A stretch of 64,000 nt of DNA from assembly GCA_013407085.1 (NCBI GenBank), contig JACCGJ010020365.1, positions 1 through 64,000 on the forward strand, read 5' to 3'. A program made the position numbers and the translations under genes. Source of the stretch: Atriophallophorus winterbourni. Its lineage: Eukaryota; Platyhelminthes; Trematoda; Plagiorchiida; Microphallidae. The notes beneath the pieces are model-generated. The model made no database searches, had not been told where the DNA came from, and worked only from the letters and a program-made list of their open reading frames with translations. This document shows positions 1 through 11,150 of this stretch, piece by piece; position 1 is the first letter of the stretch, and the number at the start of each line of letters is the position of its first letter.

Positions 1-1990
1 AGTAATCCTGCTTCATATAATATTTTAATTCTGTTCTATACCACCGCTTGAAAGGCACCCATTAAATCTGTATATGGTGAGCCGATTGTGGACAAAACTC
101 AGCAGATGAGAAGATGGGTTAAGCACTCCTCCTCTCTCTTCTCTAGATAGGTACGGTTATACCGCATGTACTTGCCGACTATTGAATATGTAGATACTCC
201 ATCTAGTCATAATGAGCTCAATAGAACAATCGCCCGCTTAGCGAATGGAAAGGCACCTGGTGACGACGAAATTCCACTTGAGCTCATCAAATGCTGTAGA
301 GCAGCATTATTACAACCTCTTCACCATTTTGCTTCTTCGGTGCTGGCAGGAGAAGTGTGTCCCACAAGATGTGAGACACAAAGTTCATCACGCTAGATAA
401 GAATAAGGGTGATAGAGGCGACTGCAACAATTACAGAGGAATCTCCCTTCTGAATGTTGTAGGCAAATTGTTTGGTAAAGTCTTACAGATCCGGCTGCAA
501 GTTTTAGCTGATAGAATTTACTCCGAATCGTGAAGTGGCTTCCGCAAGGGAAGATCAATCTTTGACATGATCTTCTCCATGAGACAACTTCAAGAAAAGT
601 GTCAGGAACAGCTTATGCCATTATACGCTGTTTTTATTGATTTAAAGGAGGCATTCGACTACGTCAGCAGGGAGGGTCTTTTCAAAATGCTTGATTTGAT
701 AGGCTGGCCTTCAAGAATGCTCAAGCTCGTTATTTCGTTGCACTCAGGCACAAAGGGCTCAGTCCACTTTAACGGTTGCAGTTCAGAAGCCTTTGAAATT
801 CGGCGTGGCGTCAAACAAGGGTGTATTCTTGCTCCCGCGCTGTTCGGCATTTTATTTGCTCTGCTTCTGGAACACGCTTTCAGGACAATCACAGAAGGCA
901 TTTACCTACGCGCGCGAAGTGATGGCAAGCTTTTCAACCGGAACCGGTTGAGAGCAAAAACCAAGACAGGAAATGTGCTAATCCGGACCTGCTGTTTGCC
1001 GACAATGCAGCCTTTATTATTCACTTCCAAGAGCACCTCCAATTGCTAGTGGACTGTTTTTCGTCGGCATGCAAAAACTTTGGGCATAAACTAGACCAAA
1101 GTTCTTGGTCAAGGGACTGTATTGCCTGCCATCATAACTGTTGGAAACTGTCAGCTTGAACCAGTACATCATTTCACATACCTTGGTTCAACCATTGCGG
1201 ATAACCTCTCGTTAGACACGGAGATTGATAAGCGCATTGGCAGAGCAGCTGTTATTCTGTCCCGATTGATTTCTCGTGTTTGGGGTATTCGCAAGCTTAC
1301 TGTAAAGACAAAGATGATGGTCTACAGCGCTTTCGTACTAAATGCTCTACTGTACGGCAGTGAAACCTGGACCACCCACGCAAGACACGAACGGAAGCTG
1401 GATGCTTTCCATCTACGAAGCATCCGTTGTATCTCGAACATATCGTGGATGGACAGGGTGACTAATTATAAATGCTTCCAAAAGCTGGTCTACAGAGCAT
1501 GTTCACCCTATTGCGACAGCGCCGTCTGCGGTGGCTTGGTCATGTCTAAAGAATGGAAAATAGTCTTATTCCGAAAGATCTACTCTATGGTGTGTTGCAA
1601 TTAGGAAGTCGATCATTGGGCAGACCGCACTTGCGGTACAAAGACGTTTGCAAACTAGATATGAAAGCTCTTGGCATTGACCTGGCGAGTTGGGAAGAAC
1701 TTGCTCTTGACCGCTCACATTGAAGGCATTGTGATAAGCGTCGTCTGCAAGCTGGGGGGAGCAGATACAGCTCTTGGGTGCAGAACGCATATCACGCCGT
1801 TAGCGTGCAACTGATGCAATACAACCGAGTTCTGACTATCATGCCAGCGCTATGGGAGAGATTGTTTCTCCCGAATCAGACTGCTTAGTCATTCCAATTG
1901 CTGTGGAACATGAATATTCATGCGACTGTGATGTACATCCATGATCGACATTGACCATAGGAGGCCAACACACATACCAACGCTCGTAGC
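1..1990 (+). mobile_element. LINE relic, RTE-like reverse transcriptase element (5' part outside window)
   Basis: A decayed non-LTR retrotransposon read on the + strand. Reading across frames shows the usual order: a pre-RT segment with GKAPGDDEIPLELIK (about 250-290), NYRGISLLNVVGKLF (about 430-475), SGFRKGRSIFDMI (about 535-575), a DLKEAFDYVSREG palm motif (about 640-675), RRGVKQGCILAPALFG (about 800-850), the catalytic box as FADN (about 1000), FTYLGSTIADN (about 1175) and the C-terminal LLYGSETW with WMDRVTN (1345-1465). Frameshifts separate these blocks and a stop lies before SGFRKG. The 3' part continues in broken frame to about 1990. The endonuclease would lie before base 1. The order fits the RTE-type endonuclease-RT elements common in flukes; exact clade is uncertain. 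Confidence 0.8.
166..1604 (+). pseudogene. Broken reverse transcriptase coding region of the first LINE
   Basis: The open stretches 166-396, 567-1049 and 1122-1604 carry successive RT and post-RT parts and are linked by frameshifts and stops, so no protein can be made. The polymerase box normally written xADD reads FADN here, which would lose the second catalytic aspartate. Upstream and downstream motifs (GFRKGR, GCILAP, GSETW) are well kept, which points to recent death rather than old decay. Confidence 0.75.
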
Positions 1991-2600
1991 GTTAGAAATG
2001 AAAGAGCTAAACTCCTCTGTAAATTTGACGAAACCCACAAAAACATTGTGGTGTCATGGAAACATGATTGTCTCATGCTGACCAGGTCCCGTCGGAAATA
2101 AGAGAGAGAGTTTAAGCTCCATTAGAACAGATCGACTTCTTGGTAAACCAGCTGAATGTGCATTGCTCCTCATTGATATTGCAATTTCTTTCGATTATTC
2201 ACTATAATAATAACTTAAATATATATTCAAAAATATTTTAGCGGTGATCTCATCCACGGATACAAAATACTTACCAATGTTTCTTACTCCCTCTACATAT
2301 TATTCCACCTTTCAACTTTCAGCAATAGCCGTGGTCATGGCTGAAAGCTGCAAATATCACACCCCAAACACAACTGCCACAGGTATTTTTATTTGGTGAG
2401 TATTTACTTCGTTTGGAATTCCCTACCTGCCGAGATGTTAGGCTTAAACAGTTTATCTAAATTCAAATTGAAACTCCACTAATAAATGAAGGCTAATCCA
2501 AATTTGGCCACCAACTATTGATAAACTGTCTTCGTCTCATTGATTTTTATTTTATTTATACATATATACATTTGTACCATTAGTTCGACTATATATTTAT
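1990..2600. other. Spacer without recognisable gene
   Basis: This AT-rich stretch between the first LINE and the CR1-like fragment has stops in all frames. I recognise no gene, RNA or repeat in it. Confidence 0.4.
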
Positions 2601-2639
2601 TGTAAATTTATGAATGAATGAATGAATTGATATATGAAT

Positions 2640-4498
2640 GAATTTTTTCTCGAAAATCCGAGGCATGTTGACCATGATTAATAATTTCCAAAAGGTTTGT
2701 ATAATCAGATTGTAGTATGTACATTTGCCAAAACAATTTTCAAGGTCATTCCTTCAGTGAAATTCAACGCTCAATAAATATAAAGGTGACAGTATTTAAA
2801 AGTTGCTTTCAGATCATCTTTACGTGATCTGATATAGTGCAAAAACACAGGTATTGCGAGGGAAAGTCGATTAATAATCCCGGAAGCATAGATTTTTACC
2901 GAATAAGGTCCATCGAGGATGTGTGAAGAATCTCTGTTGTTGATTTTCAAAACATTTTTCATTTTGATTGTTCGAAATAGATTTGTCATTTCTGAATATG
3001 AAACGTTTTCCTGTCCGCTAAGCGAAGGTAATTTATTCCACTAGGTTGATGTCTGGGAGCCAGTTTAATTTGGGTGCGGATTCAAAAATATTCTGTGAAG
3101 AAAATACTCGAAAGCGAGAGAATGTTGTTTCGAACGTTATGGAAATTTATTTAATACTAATATCCAGGAATGCTATTATTATATAAATCAACAGGTAGAA
3201 CATCTAAGTTGAGAATATTGCGAATTTTATCTATGGTAAGAAATGAAGCCAAATGTGATTTGAATTCATTTAAAGAGGAACTGAGTCTTATATATTTTGG
3301 AAGGAGATTCCACAGTTCAGCATATTTATTCAAGAAGAAATTGTTCCTTACTTTAGTACGAAACCTTGGTAATTTAATATTTTTTCACTGTTTCTGAAGC
3401 TAAAGTTAAAATCATGTCGTATATGAAGATTCGAACTTATTTCTACATTATCCGTTGACAGTATTTTGAAGAATAAGATGAGATTATGCTTGAGACTGCG
3501 AAGCCATTAGGAATCAAGGTGCAGTTGTATACATGTTTCTCTATAAGATTGTTTGGTGGAATAACCAATGATGAATTTTGAGAAAGAACCTTGTAACTTT
3601 TGTAAAACTATGCTATCCGATTTATTCATATTGGTATATATTATGTTACAATAGTATAGGATCGGAATGGTGAACAATTTTATAATTTCTATTTCACAAT
3701 GAGGTTGTATTATCCATCTGTCCATAATATTCATACTTTGCTTGGCTTTAGTTATAAGGTGGCTTATTTGTTCGTTGAAAGTGACTGATGCAGAATATCG
3801 AAATCCTAAATCACGCGTGCTGTCAATCATTTGAATAGCGTTATTGTTAAAAAGGACTGAGTTATTTTTTATCTAATATGCATAAAATTTAATTTTGCTG
3901 TTGAGAACGTTAGACCGTTATTAGTCGCCCAATCCGCAAGTGCAGCTAAATCTATGTTCAGTCAAACTATATAAATTTGTGTTTGTTTAGCTGGGAAAGT
4001 TATAGCGACTTTTATGTCATCAGCGAATAAGAACATTTTGCTATGTGAAATGACGTTATGTATGTCATTGATATATATATATAAGAAACAGTAAGGAGCC
4101 TGATACGCCACCTTGAATTACCTCACTGAAATAGGTAGGCTGCGAGATCGATGGCCATTAACTTCAACAGAGTAAGTGCAGCCGGTAAAGAAACAAGTTA
4201 ACCAGGAAAGAAGATTACCACCGATGCCATATGATTCAAGTTTCGAGAATAATAACTTATCATGAACAGTAAAAATGATTTAGTTATGTCTAGGAAGACA
4301 ACTACAACTGCCAAACCTTGCTCAATAGATGTAGTAATAAAGTCAAGGTATTCAAGCTGGCATGTAGTGCAAGATCTTTTATTCAAGAAGCCATGTTGAG
4401 CTCTAGAGAAGAAACTTGGAAATGAGTGGTTTAAGATAGCATTTTTTACAATTTTTTCAAGTAATCTAGATAGTATCGCTGTGTAGTTAATTGGGCAG
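2640..4498 (-). mobile_element. CR1-like LINE, 5'-truncated copy, inverted relative to the copy at 6.2-10.8 kb
   Basis: The reverse complement matches the 3' part of the element at about 8930-10800 base for base over long runs: both share the DSTRDLGFRY, QPHC and YCNIIYTN segments and the same 3' tail. The copy starts at about 4498, where the match to position 8931 of the other copy begins, so it is a 5'-truncated insertion. The 3' end is an ATTC/AATG microsatellite at about 2605-2645, the expected tail of CR1-type elements. RT remnants (KRSCTTCQLEYLDF, then VVVVFLDITKSF) are interrupted by a deletion after the first catalytic block, so the copy is dead. Confidence 0.85.
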
Positions 4499-4781
4499 TT
4501 GATCCAGCGGAGATTGTACCGCTAACTGCGTACTCCTTCTGATTATTGTACCCAACAAAAAGGAAAACATTTCTCCGTGTAACACGGCATACATATCAAA
4601 AATAATCACACGATAGACTTGTCCCAAAACAGAGCACGTGAGTGGCGTGATAATTGTATTCGAGTTTTGTACGTATCTACATGTATCATGATAACAAATC
4701 AATGACGAAATATGTAGGATTAATATAATAAGATATACTATGATGAAAACACCATATTATTAAAACGCTCGAAACCGAACG

Positions 4782-5615
4782 TTATTTCGCGTAGTCTGCA
4801 AGAATTAGAGGCCACCTGACTCTCTGATCAGATCGCGTTTTTGCAATTCTGGAGAGTGAGTCAGAAGATGGAAGAGAGTGTTCACAGGGCTTGGTAGATT
4901 GGGTTGACTGAGGTACACTGGGAATATTAGGAGTCGGCGAGGTTAAATGGGAGCAGTCAACATCGAGGGTAGATCTTCGTGTATGAACGTTTGAGGGTGG
5001 TGTTTCGTCAAACTCTGGTTCGATAAAACCTGCTTTCAAGGGGTCAATAGTAACCGTATCTTGAGTACCATATCTCTCGATGACCAAGTATTTGGCACAG
5101 CGGCTTATGACTTTGAAGTGTCCAGTGAATAGGGCTTGAAAAGGTTTGCGCGAATGTAAGTCACTCGACAAGTAAACGTTACGAGTGTATTGGTGAGTTG
5201 TGGTGGCACGTAATTGACGCATAAAGGATCGTAAGCGATTGACATAATTAGGAACAGTAATTTCTGCCGCCACGTCGTGGGATAAGGTCAAATCACCGGG
5301 AAGGCAGATTGGAGTGCTGTAAACAAATTCAGCCGCTGAACAACCGAGATCATCTTTGACAGTAGCACGTGTACCAAGAAGGATCAATGGCAGGTTCTCC
5401 GCCCAGTTTCTCGTATTACCATGTGCGGCTTTTAGCTGTCGATGGAACCGTTTAACAAGTCCGTTATTGCAAGAACGATAAGCTGTTGTTTTTATGTGAA
5501 TAGCACGTAGAAAAATTGTCAACTCATGGAAAATGGTGGATTGAAACTGGAATCCACGAACCGTAGTAATTTTTAACGGGACACCATAATCGCTGATCCA
5601 GTTTTGCAGAAAACA
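4782..5615 (-). pseudogene. Integrase core and C-terminal part of the gypsy element, catalytic residues lost
   Basis: The open frame 4782-5522 begins inside the integrase core. Extending it upstream past a non-start shows the DYGVPLKITTVRG block. After the NGLVKRFHRQL motif come LPLILLGTRATVKDDLGCSAAEFVY and a basic C-terminal region, LYNYVNRLRS-like and FTGHFKVISR, typical of the end of CsRn1-type pol. D to V and E to K changes at two of the three DDE positions are visible. Confidence 0.75.
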
Positions 5616-5627
5616 TTTCGATACTGT

Positions 5628-5975
5628 TTAAGATGTTATATCGGTAATAGGGATGGCTATAAGATAGCGGCTGAAACGGTGGACCCTAGCTAAAATGTAT
5701 GTCAAGCCATTGGAGGTAGCCGGATGACCAACAATGTCAAGATGAACGTGTTGAAAACGTTTACTCGGTGGAGGAAAAGATCCTGGGGCGCTGAGAGTAT
5801 GACGTTGCGCGTTGCTGGGTCGACATTGGGTATAGGCTCTGGTCCAATTCTGAAAATCCGCGTGCATATTTGGCCAAACAAAGTGATCAATAATCAACTT
5901 ATTAGTGATACCAATACCTGGGTGGGAAAGGGAATGAAAGTGTTAGAAAATGTATTTCCTAAGAAACTTTGGTAG
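5628..5975 (-). pseudogene. Integrase N-terminal zinc-finger and first catalytic block of the gypsy element
   Basis: The frame carries the HxxxH half of the HHCC finger (HSLSH), one of two expected cysteines (the CxxC site reads YTQC) and the HLDIVG block with the first catalytic aspartate. It ends at a stop directly before the rest of the core. The + strand frame over the same bases is a shadow. Confidence 0.7.
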
Positions 5976-6237
5976 TAAAGAACTGGGACCGTCGGTGAAA
6001 AAATTACATAATTAAGTCAAACTCGAATTGAGGATTTGGACAGGTTGAACATTAAGGAAAAAGTTAGATTGATATTGCATTAAGTCACTGTCATGTTGCT
6101 GAGCCTTTGATAAATACTGAAGGTCGCGGCTGCTCGAATTTGGTACGTGATCCCAATTCTTTGATTACACTTGCTCTGCTTATATTCAACGTATTCTCGT
6201 TACATATTTTAACTCAATTTCTTCGAAATAATATCTG

Positions 6238-6843
6238 TTGAATCCATTGAATATTTCCGGTGAAAGCATGCACTCGAAAACCCTTCTCTCTTCTCGAATC
6301 AAGCTACATAAATTATCTAAGCCTAGTAATTGTACTGCCAGATTAGACAGTGACACTTCAATTATTCTGAATAAACTAAAAAAATTAGAATCAGAGTTGT
6401 CAGAACTTAGAAACGAACTAGCAATATGCAAATCCAACTATAGTTCTCTAAAACCGCTCTTATCACTCATGAACTCTGATATTGATATTGACCACGATAT
6501 ATTGATTCAAGCAAATAAATTTATAGAAACCATGAGCACTGAAATATATCAAAGAGAAGCTCGCTCGAAAAATGTTATCATCTTTAATATTGCAGATAAC
6601 TACCCTTTAAACGATTTAAGAAAATGTATATTCTCGACATATGGCATCCCCACTGAATGTTTCACTATAGTTCGACTTCGTAAAAACACAATTAAACAAC
6701 GGACTCCTATTTTAATAAAATTTTCAGATAAGAGTTTTGCGTTGTATTTACTTGATAATAAAAACCTTTTGAAAAGTATACCTAGGTTCTCGGGTGTGGT
6801 CCTAAAACCGGACTTAACACCCATGCAACGTAAATTTAACTAA
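6238..6843 (+). CDS. ORF1 of the CR1-like LINE, coiled-coil protein
   Basis: A 201-residue open frame from an ATG at 6268 (the frame is open from 6238). Residues about 40-75 form a leucine-heptad coiled coil (KLKKLESELSELRNELA). The C-terminal half holds a segment VRLRKNTIKQRTPILIKF resembling the RNA-binding region of LINE ORF1 proteins. In LINEs such proteins bind the element RNA and form the particle. The following frames at 6903-7115 and 7102-7398 are rich in S, P, N and Y and are probably its shifted C-terminal continuation. Function is inferred from position and coiled coil. Confidence 0.55.
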   Translation: MNPLNISGESMHSKTLLSSRIKLHKLSKPSNCTARLDSDTSIILNKLKKLESELSELRNELAICKSNYSSLKPLLSLMNSDIDIDHDILIQANKFIETMSTEIYQREARSKNVIIFNIADNYPLNDLRKCIFSTYGIPTECFTIVRLRKNTIKQRTPILIKFSDKSFALYLLDNKNLLKSIPRFSGVVLKPDLTPMQRKFN

Positions 6844-7398
6844 AAAAACGTAAAGTTATCAGCTCCAATATTAGTAACAATACCTCAGATACCAACGAAC
6901 AAATGCAATGTGAATCTGTAATTGAAATTAACTCTAATAGCTCCCAAAGTTCGACATCCGCACCTGATAATCAAGGTGTGAGTGTAACTCGACATCTGCA
7001 TCTACGCCCGCCGCGTTTACCTAAACTAAGACAAACACGACCCCTCCAACCAAACCCTCCTTCTTTCAGAGGCACTAATCAGACCACATCACCGACAACG
7101 TATGCAGACAACTAATTATATAAGTGGTTCACCCAGTCTCAACAACCGTATTGACACATCTCGTTTCTTAATGAATAACCCCCTATCATATAAGCAACAC
7201 TATCACCATTCATCACCACCTCCTACACCTTTTTGTAATATTCAACCTTATTATAATTCATCTACTATTACACAGTATCCCTCTTATTATAATAATTACA
7301 CTCCCCAAACTTTATTTTACAATCCTTATGTTTCTCGCTCCAATTATGAACCATACTTTAACACTAATACCACTTTTTTTCAAAAATACATAAATTAA
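6844..7398 (+). pseudogene. Low-complexity continuation of LINE ORF1
   Basis: Two overlapping frames (6903-7115 and 7102-7398) follow ORF1 after a stop. They are rich in serine, proline, asparagine and tyrosine, with repeated PP, SS and NY. A frameshift between them near 7105 suggests one ancestral low-complexity tail. Nothing else is recognised. Confidence 0.4.
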
Positions 7399-7434
7399 AT
7401 TTTAAGCATAGTAAACTCTCTAATGCACTCACCC

Positions 7435-9470
7435 AAAATCCTTTAACTTCTGACCTTTATATTGTTCGTTTTCTGGTCATAAATGCTAGATCAATTATAC
7501 CTAAAATCCATATACTAAAATCTTACCTATCTTCTAAACCTGTAGATATTATTCTATAACTGAATCCTGGACCCGTGATGATCACTCTGACTTTAAACTC
7601 ATGATACCTAACTACCAGGTATTTAGGAAAAAACCGCACTCTGAAACGAGGTGGTGGTTGCCTCATTTATGTGCATTCAAGATTTAAAGCTAATAGTATA
7701 ACATCTTCGAATTTAACAGAACTTGAAGATTCACTATGGATAGAACTACCTATACTAGATCTTTTAATAGGCTGCATCTACTACCCACCAGGCTCAACTT
7801 CATATAATCTGAATACATTACCTCAAGCTTTCATCGAAACGTCTTTACATCATGCACGCTATAAACTTATAGCCGGTGATTTTAACATGCCTAATTTAAA
7901 CTGGCACGAACGAAGTAAAGTTAGCTCTCATACAAATTTTATGGAAACGCTTGACTTACTAGGTTACAAACAATTTATTGATAGACCAACTAGAAAGGAC
8001 AACATTCTTGACTTGGTCTTTACTCTAAATATTGATCCAAACAACTTACTAATATTGCCTTCCCCCTTCAATGGGGACCATAAAATATTATCCTTCCACC
8101 TATCATGCACTTGCAAAGCTACCAATGAGGTCAAGACTCTTCACCGTTTCATCGATTGGAAGTTACTTTCAACACTTATAAGGATTAAAGATTGGTCTCA
8201 ATTCTTTCTTTCACATGATTTTCCAACTATATCCTCGACATTCCATTCGAAAATTATAAGTTTAATCGATAAAGCTAGCAGTTCTGGAAAACGCATAAAA
8301 CAAACTAGACTCGAGAAAATGGAAAAGAAAATGAAAGCGTGGTCTACAGTTGCAATTAACAATAACGACATCTTTGCTCGTTTACGTTCCTATGAACTAT
8401 TGAGTGACCACAAACTCATTCTAGACCACACATTGATTGCATCGGAAAATAGAGCACTGAACAGTTGTGATAAACTAAAATCACTTAGCAGGTTATTTAA
8501 ATCACGATCCGTAAACTCAACCAGCAAAGTAGATTTTATTATTCAGGATCGAACTTATAATTCGGCAGCAATAAGAATCACAGACCCTATTACAATCTGC
8601 GAAGCATTTCTTAAATATTTCAATACTACTTACAATACTTCCATCTATAAAGATATGACTGGAACATTTCGGTCACCTAGTGTATTAAACACTTTATGCA
8701 TAAATCTGAATGATATTAGTGAAGTCTGCAAGCAAACTACGTTCAGTCTCAAGCCAGACATAACAGGCATTCCACCCGCCATTTGCAGAATGGGTGGTGA
8801 CGATTTCAAACTTCTTCTACTGAACTTATTTAACACTTCAATCGAATCTGGAATCTTCTTTTTAGAATGGAAACACTCTGTCGTTACACCCAGACATAAA
8901 TCTGGCTCGAAGCACACGGTATCAAATTATCGCCCAATTAACCACACAGCAATACTATCTAGATTACTTGAAAAAATATTAAAAAAAGCTATCTTAAATC
9001 ACTTATCTCCAAGTTTCTTCTCTAAAGCTCAACATGGCTTCCTAAATAAAAGATCATGCATTACATGTCAGCTTGAATACCTTGACTATATTACTACATC
9101 GATAGAGAAAGGTTCGGCAGTTGTAGTTGTCTTCCTAGACATAACTAAAGCATTTGATACTGTTCCTCATAAGATATTATTATCGAAACTTGAATCATAT
9201 GGCATCGGTGGTAATCTTCTTCCCTCGTTAATTTCTTTTCTTACTGATCGCATTTACTCTGTTGAAGTTATTGGCCGTAGATCACGCAGCCTACCTATTC
9301 CCAGTGGGGTGATTCAAGGTAGCGTATTAGGCCTCTTACTATTTCTTATATAAATAAATGACATACATAACGTCATTTCACATAGAAAACTGTTCTTATT
9401 CGCTGATGACATGAATGTTGTTATCACTTTCCCAGCTAATCAAGCACAAACTATATATCTTGACTAAACA
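7435..9470 (+). pseudogene. ORF2 of the CR1-like LINE: AP endonuclease plus reverse transcriptase
   Basis: The endonuclease starts near 7460 with FLVINARS and continues after frame breaks with GGGCLIYVHS, LWIELP, GCIYYPPGS, IAGDFNMPNLNW (about 7865-7905), and NPFNGDHKILSFHL (SDH-type box). The RT follows: NYRPINHTAILSRLLEKI (about 8925), AQHGFLNKRSC (about 9030), VVVFLDITKAFDTVPH (palm A, about 9125), SGVIQGSVLGLLLF (about 9305), a stop in place of the usual Y at 9351-9353, then INDI and FADD (about 9395). The intact frame is 7671-9353. Known role of the family: nick target DNA and copy the element RNA into it. Confidence 0.85.
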
Positions 9471-9541
9471 ATGATTTAGCTGCACTCGCAGATTAGACAA
9501 AAAATAATGGTCTAACGTTCTCAACAGCAAAATCTTGTTTT

Positions 9542-10276
9542 ATGCCAATAAGATGCACGATACAAAATAACTCAATCCTTCTAATCAATAACACAATTCA
9601 AATGATTGACAGCACGCGTGATTTAGGATTTCGATATTCTTCATCACTCACTTTCAACGAACAGATACGCTACCTTATTACTAAAGCCAGACAAAGTATG
9701 AATACTATACACAGATCTATAATTCAGCCTCATTGTAAACTAGAAATGTATAAATTATTCACCATTCCTATCTTTGACTATTGTAACATAATATATACTA
9801 ATATAAATAAAACAGATAGCATAGTTTTAGAAAAGATACAACGTACTTTCTCAAAATCAATAATCGGCTATACCAACAAGCAATCCTATAGAGAAATATG
9901 TATACAACTGAAACTCGATCCTCTATGGTTTCGCAGACTTAAGCATAACCTCATCTTATTCTTTAAAATACTGTCAACGGATAATATGGAAATACGTTCG
10001 AATATTCTTATACGGCATGATTCTAAATATAGCTTGAGAAACATTGAAAAAACTATTAAGTTATCAAGGTTTCGTACTAAAGTAAGGAACAGTTTCTTCT
10101 TGACTAAATATGCTAAACTGTGGAATCTTCTTCCAAAATATATAAGACTCAGTTCCTCTTTAAATGAATTCAAATCACATCTAGCTTCATTTCTTACCGT
10201 TGATAAAATTCATAATCTTCTTAATTTAAATGTTCTACCTGATGATTTATATAATAATGGCATTCCTGGTTATTGA
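9542..10276 (+). pseudogene. C-terminal domain of the CR1-like ORF2
   Basis: This 244-residue frame is the post-RT region: LINNTIQMIDSTRDLGFRY (YLG-type block), YCNIIYTN, SYREICIQLKLDPLWFRRLKHNL, and FFLTKYAKLWNLLPKYIRL near the end. It is out of frame with the RT because of an indel in 9470-9540. A closely related copy lies inverted at 3507-3830. Confidence 0.8.
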
Positions 10277-10789
10277 TATTAGATAAAAGTTCATATCGTT
10301 CGAAACAACATTCTCTCGCTTCTGAGTTTTTTTCTCCACAGCAAATTTCTCAATCCGCACTAAAATGAAACTGGCCCCCAGACCTCAAACTAGTGGAATA
10401 AACCACCTTCGCCTAACGGACAAGAAAACGGCTCATGGTCAGGAAATATCAATCTATTTAGAACAATCAAAATGGAAACGTATGGAACATCAACAATAGA
10501 GATTCTTCGCGCGTCTTTGATGGACCTTATCCATTGATCATCAGTGTTGCCGAAAACATTCTAGACTTTTCCTTGCAATAGCTGTGTTTTCGTAATATAT
10601 CAGATCACGTACCGATTACCTAGAAACAACTTTAAATACCGTTACCATTATATTTATTGAACGTTAAATTCCGCTGAAACAAATGACCTTGAACAAATTG
10701 TTTTTGCAAATGTACATACTATAATCTGATTGTACAAAGCTTTTGGAAATTATTGATCATGTTTAACATGCCTTGGATTTCCAAGAATA

Positions 10790-10825
10790 AAATTTATTTA
10801 TTTATTCATCTATTTATTTATCGGA
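10790..10825 (+). repeat. ATTT-rich 3' tail of the CR1-like LINE
   Basis: TTTATTTATTTATTCATCTATTTATTTAT marks the element end; the inverted copy ends in an ATTC array at 2605-2645. Confidence 0.75.
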
Positions 10826-11150
10826 TATTTCAGGGTAAAGGTACATAAAACTACTACATCTTTCAAACACCTAGCTATTAAATGAAACGCGAGGAATGTT
10901 TTGATGCAGAGCTAAACATCGCTGTACAGTCATGTTGAAAAATACCATTTCGTTGCATTCTGGGATGCAAAGATTAACCCCGTGCGGACGACCATTGACG
11001 AATGTTTGTAATCATTTATTCAAAAGCATGTTAGTCAAAGGGATTATTGTGGCTCAATGCAACGGATATGACGTCAGCCTATTCAATAGTATTGCAGAAG
11101 GGTTACAAGGAAGAATCTTGGCCGTCTTATTTTCCTCTGTCCATAGGCGT
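10825..11150 (-). mobile_element. Truncated jockey-like LINE fragment, inverted match to 15.8-16.1 kb
   Basis: The reverse complement of about 10830-11100 matches about 15860-16125 with few differences, for example around the GGTCGTCCGCACGGGG stretch at 15957. In the other copy this is the segment after the RT catalytic block. It is joined directly to the RTE relic at about 11060-11150, so one inserted into or was recombined with the other. Confidence 0.7.

Larger units (their letters stand above)
4500..6170 (-). mobile_element. Ty3/gypsy LTR retrotransposon fragment, integrase region, CsRn1-like
   Basis: The reverse complement encodes the end of a gypsy pol gene. From about 5960 downward it shows a zinc-finger-like stretch with HSLSHPG, then FVWPNMHADFQNWTRAYTQC, QHVHLDIVG (integrase core, first D), and IPITDIT. 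After a stop it continues with NWISDYGVPLKITTVRG (about 5540-5615) and NGLVKRFHRQLKAAHG (about 5420-5470), ending in the chromodomain-free tail seen in CsRn1-group elements. The second catalytic D (usually TDRG) is V and the third E (usually VERFH) is K, so the enzyme is inactive. Bases 4500-4780 could hold LTR remnant but I see no clear LTR pair. Confidence 0.8.
6186..10825 (+). mobile_element. Nearly full-length CR1-like LINE
   Basis: The element has the full CR1 layout: ORF1 (6238-6843 with a disrupted continuation to about 7398), an endonuclease-RT ORF2 (about 7440-9470), a C-terminal domain in another frame (9542-10276), a 3' UTR, and an ATTT-rich tail at about 10790-10825. The 3' UTR matches the inverted copy at 2.64-2.9 kb. 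Stops and frameshifts in ORF2 show it is inactive. No target-site duplication was found with certainty. Confidence 0.88.

Noticed and set aside
5724..5975. + strand frame over the integrase
   Set aside because: Shadow of the gypsy integrase on the - strand.
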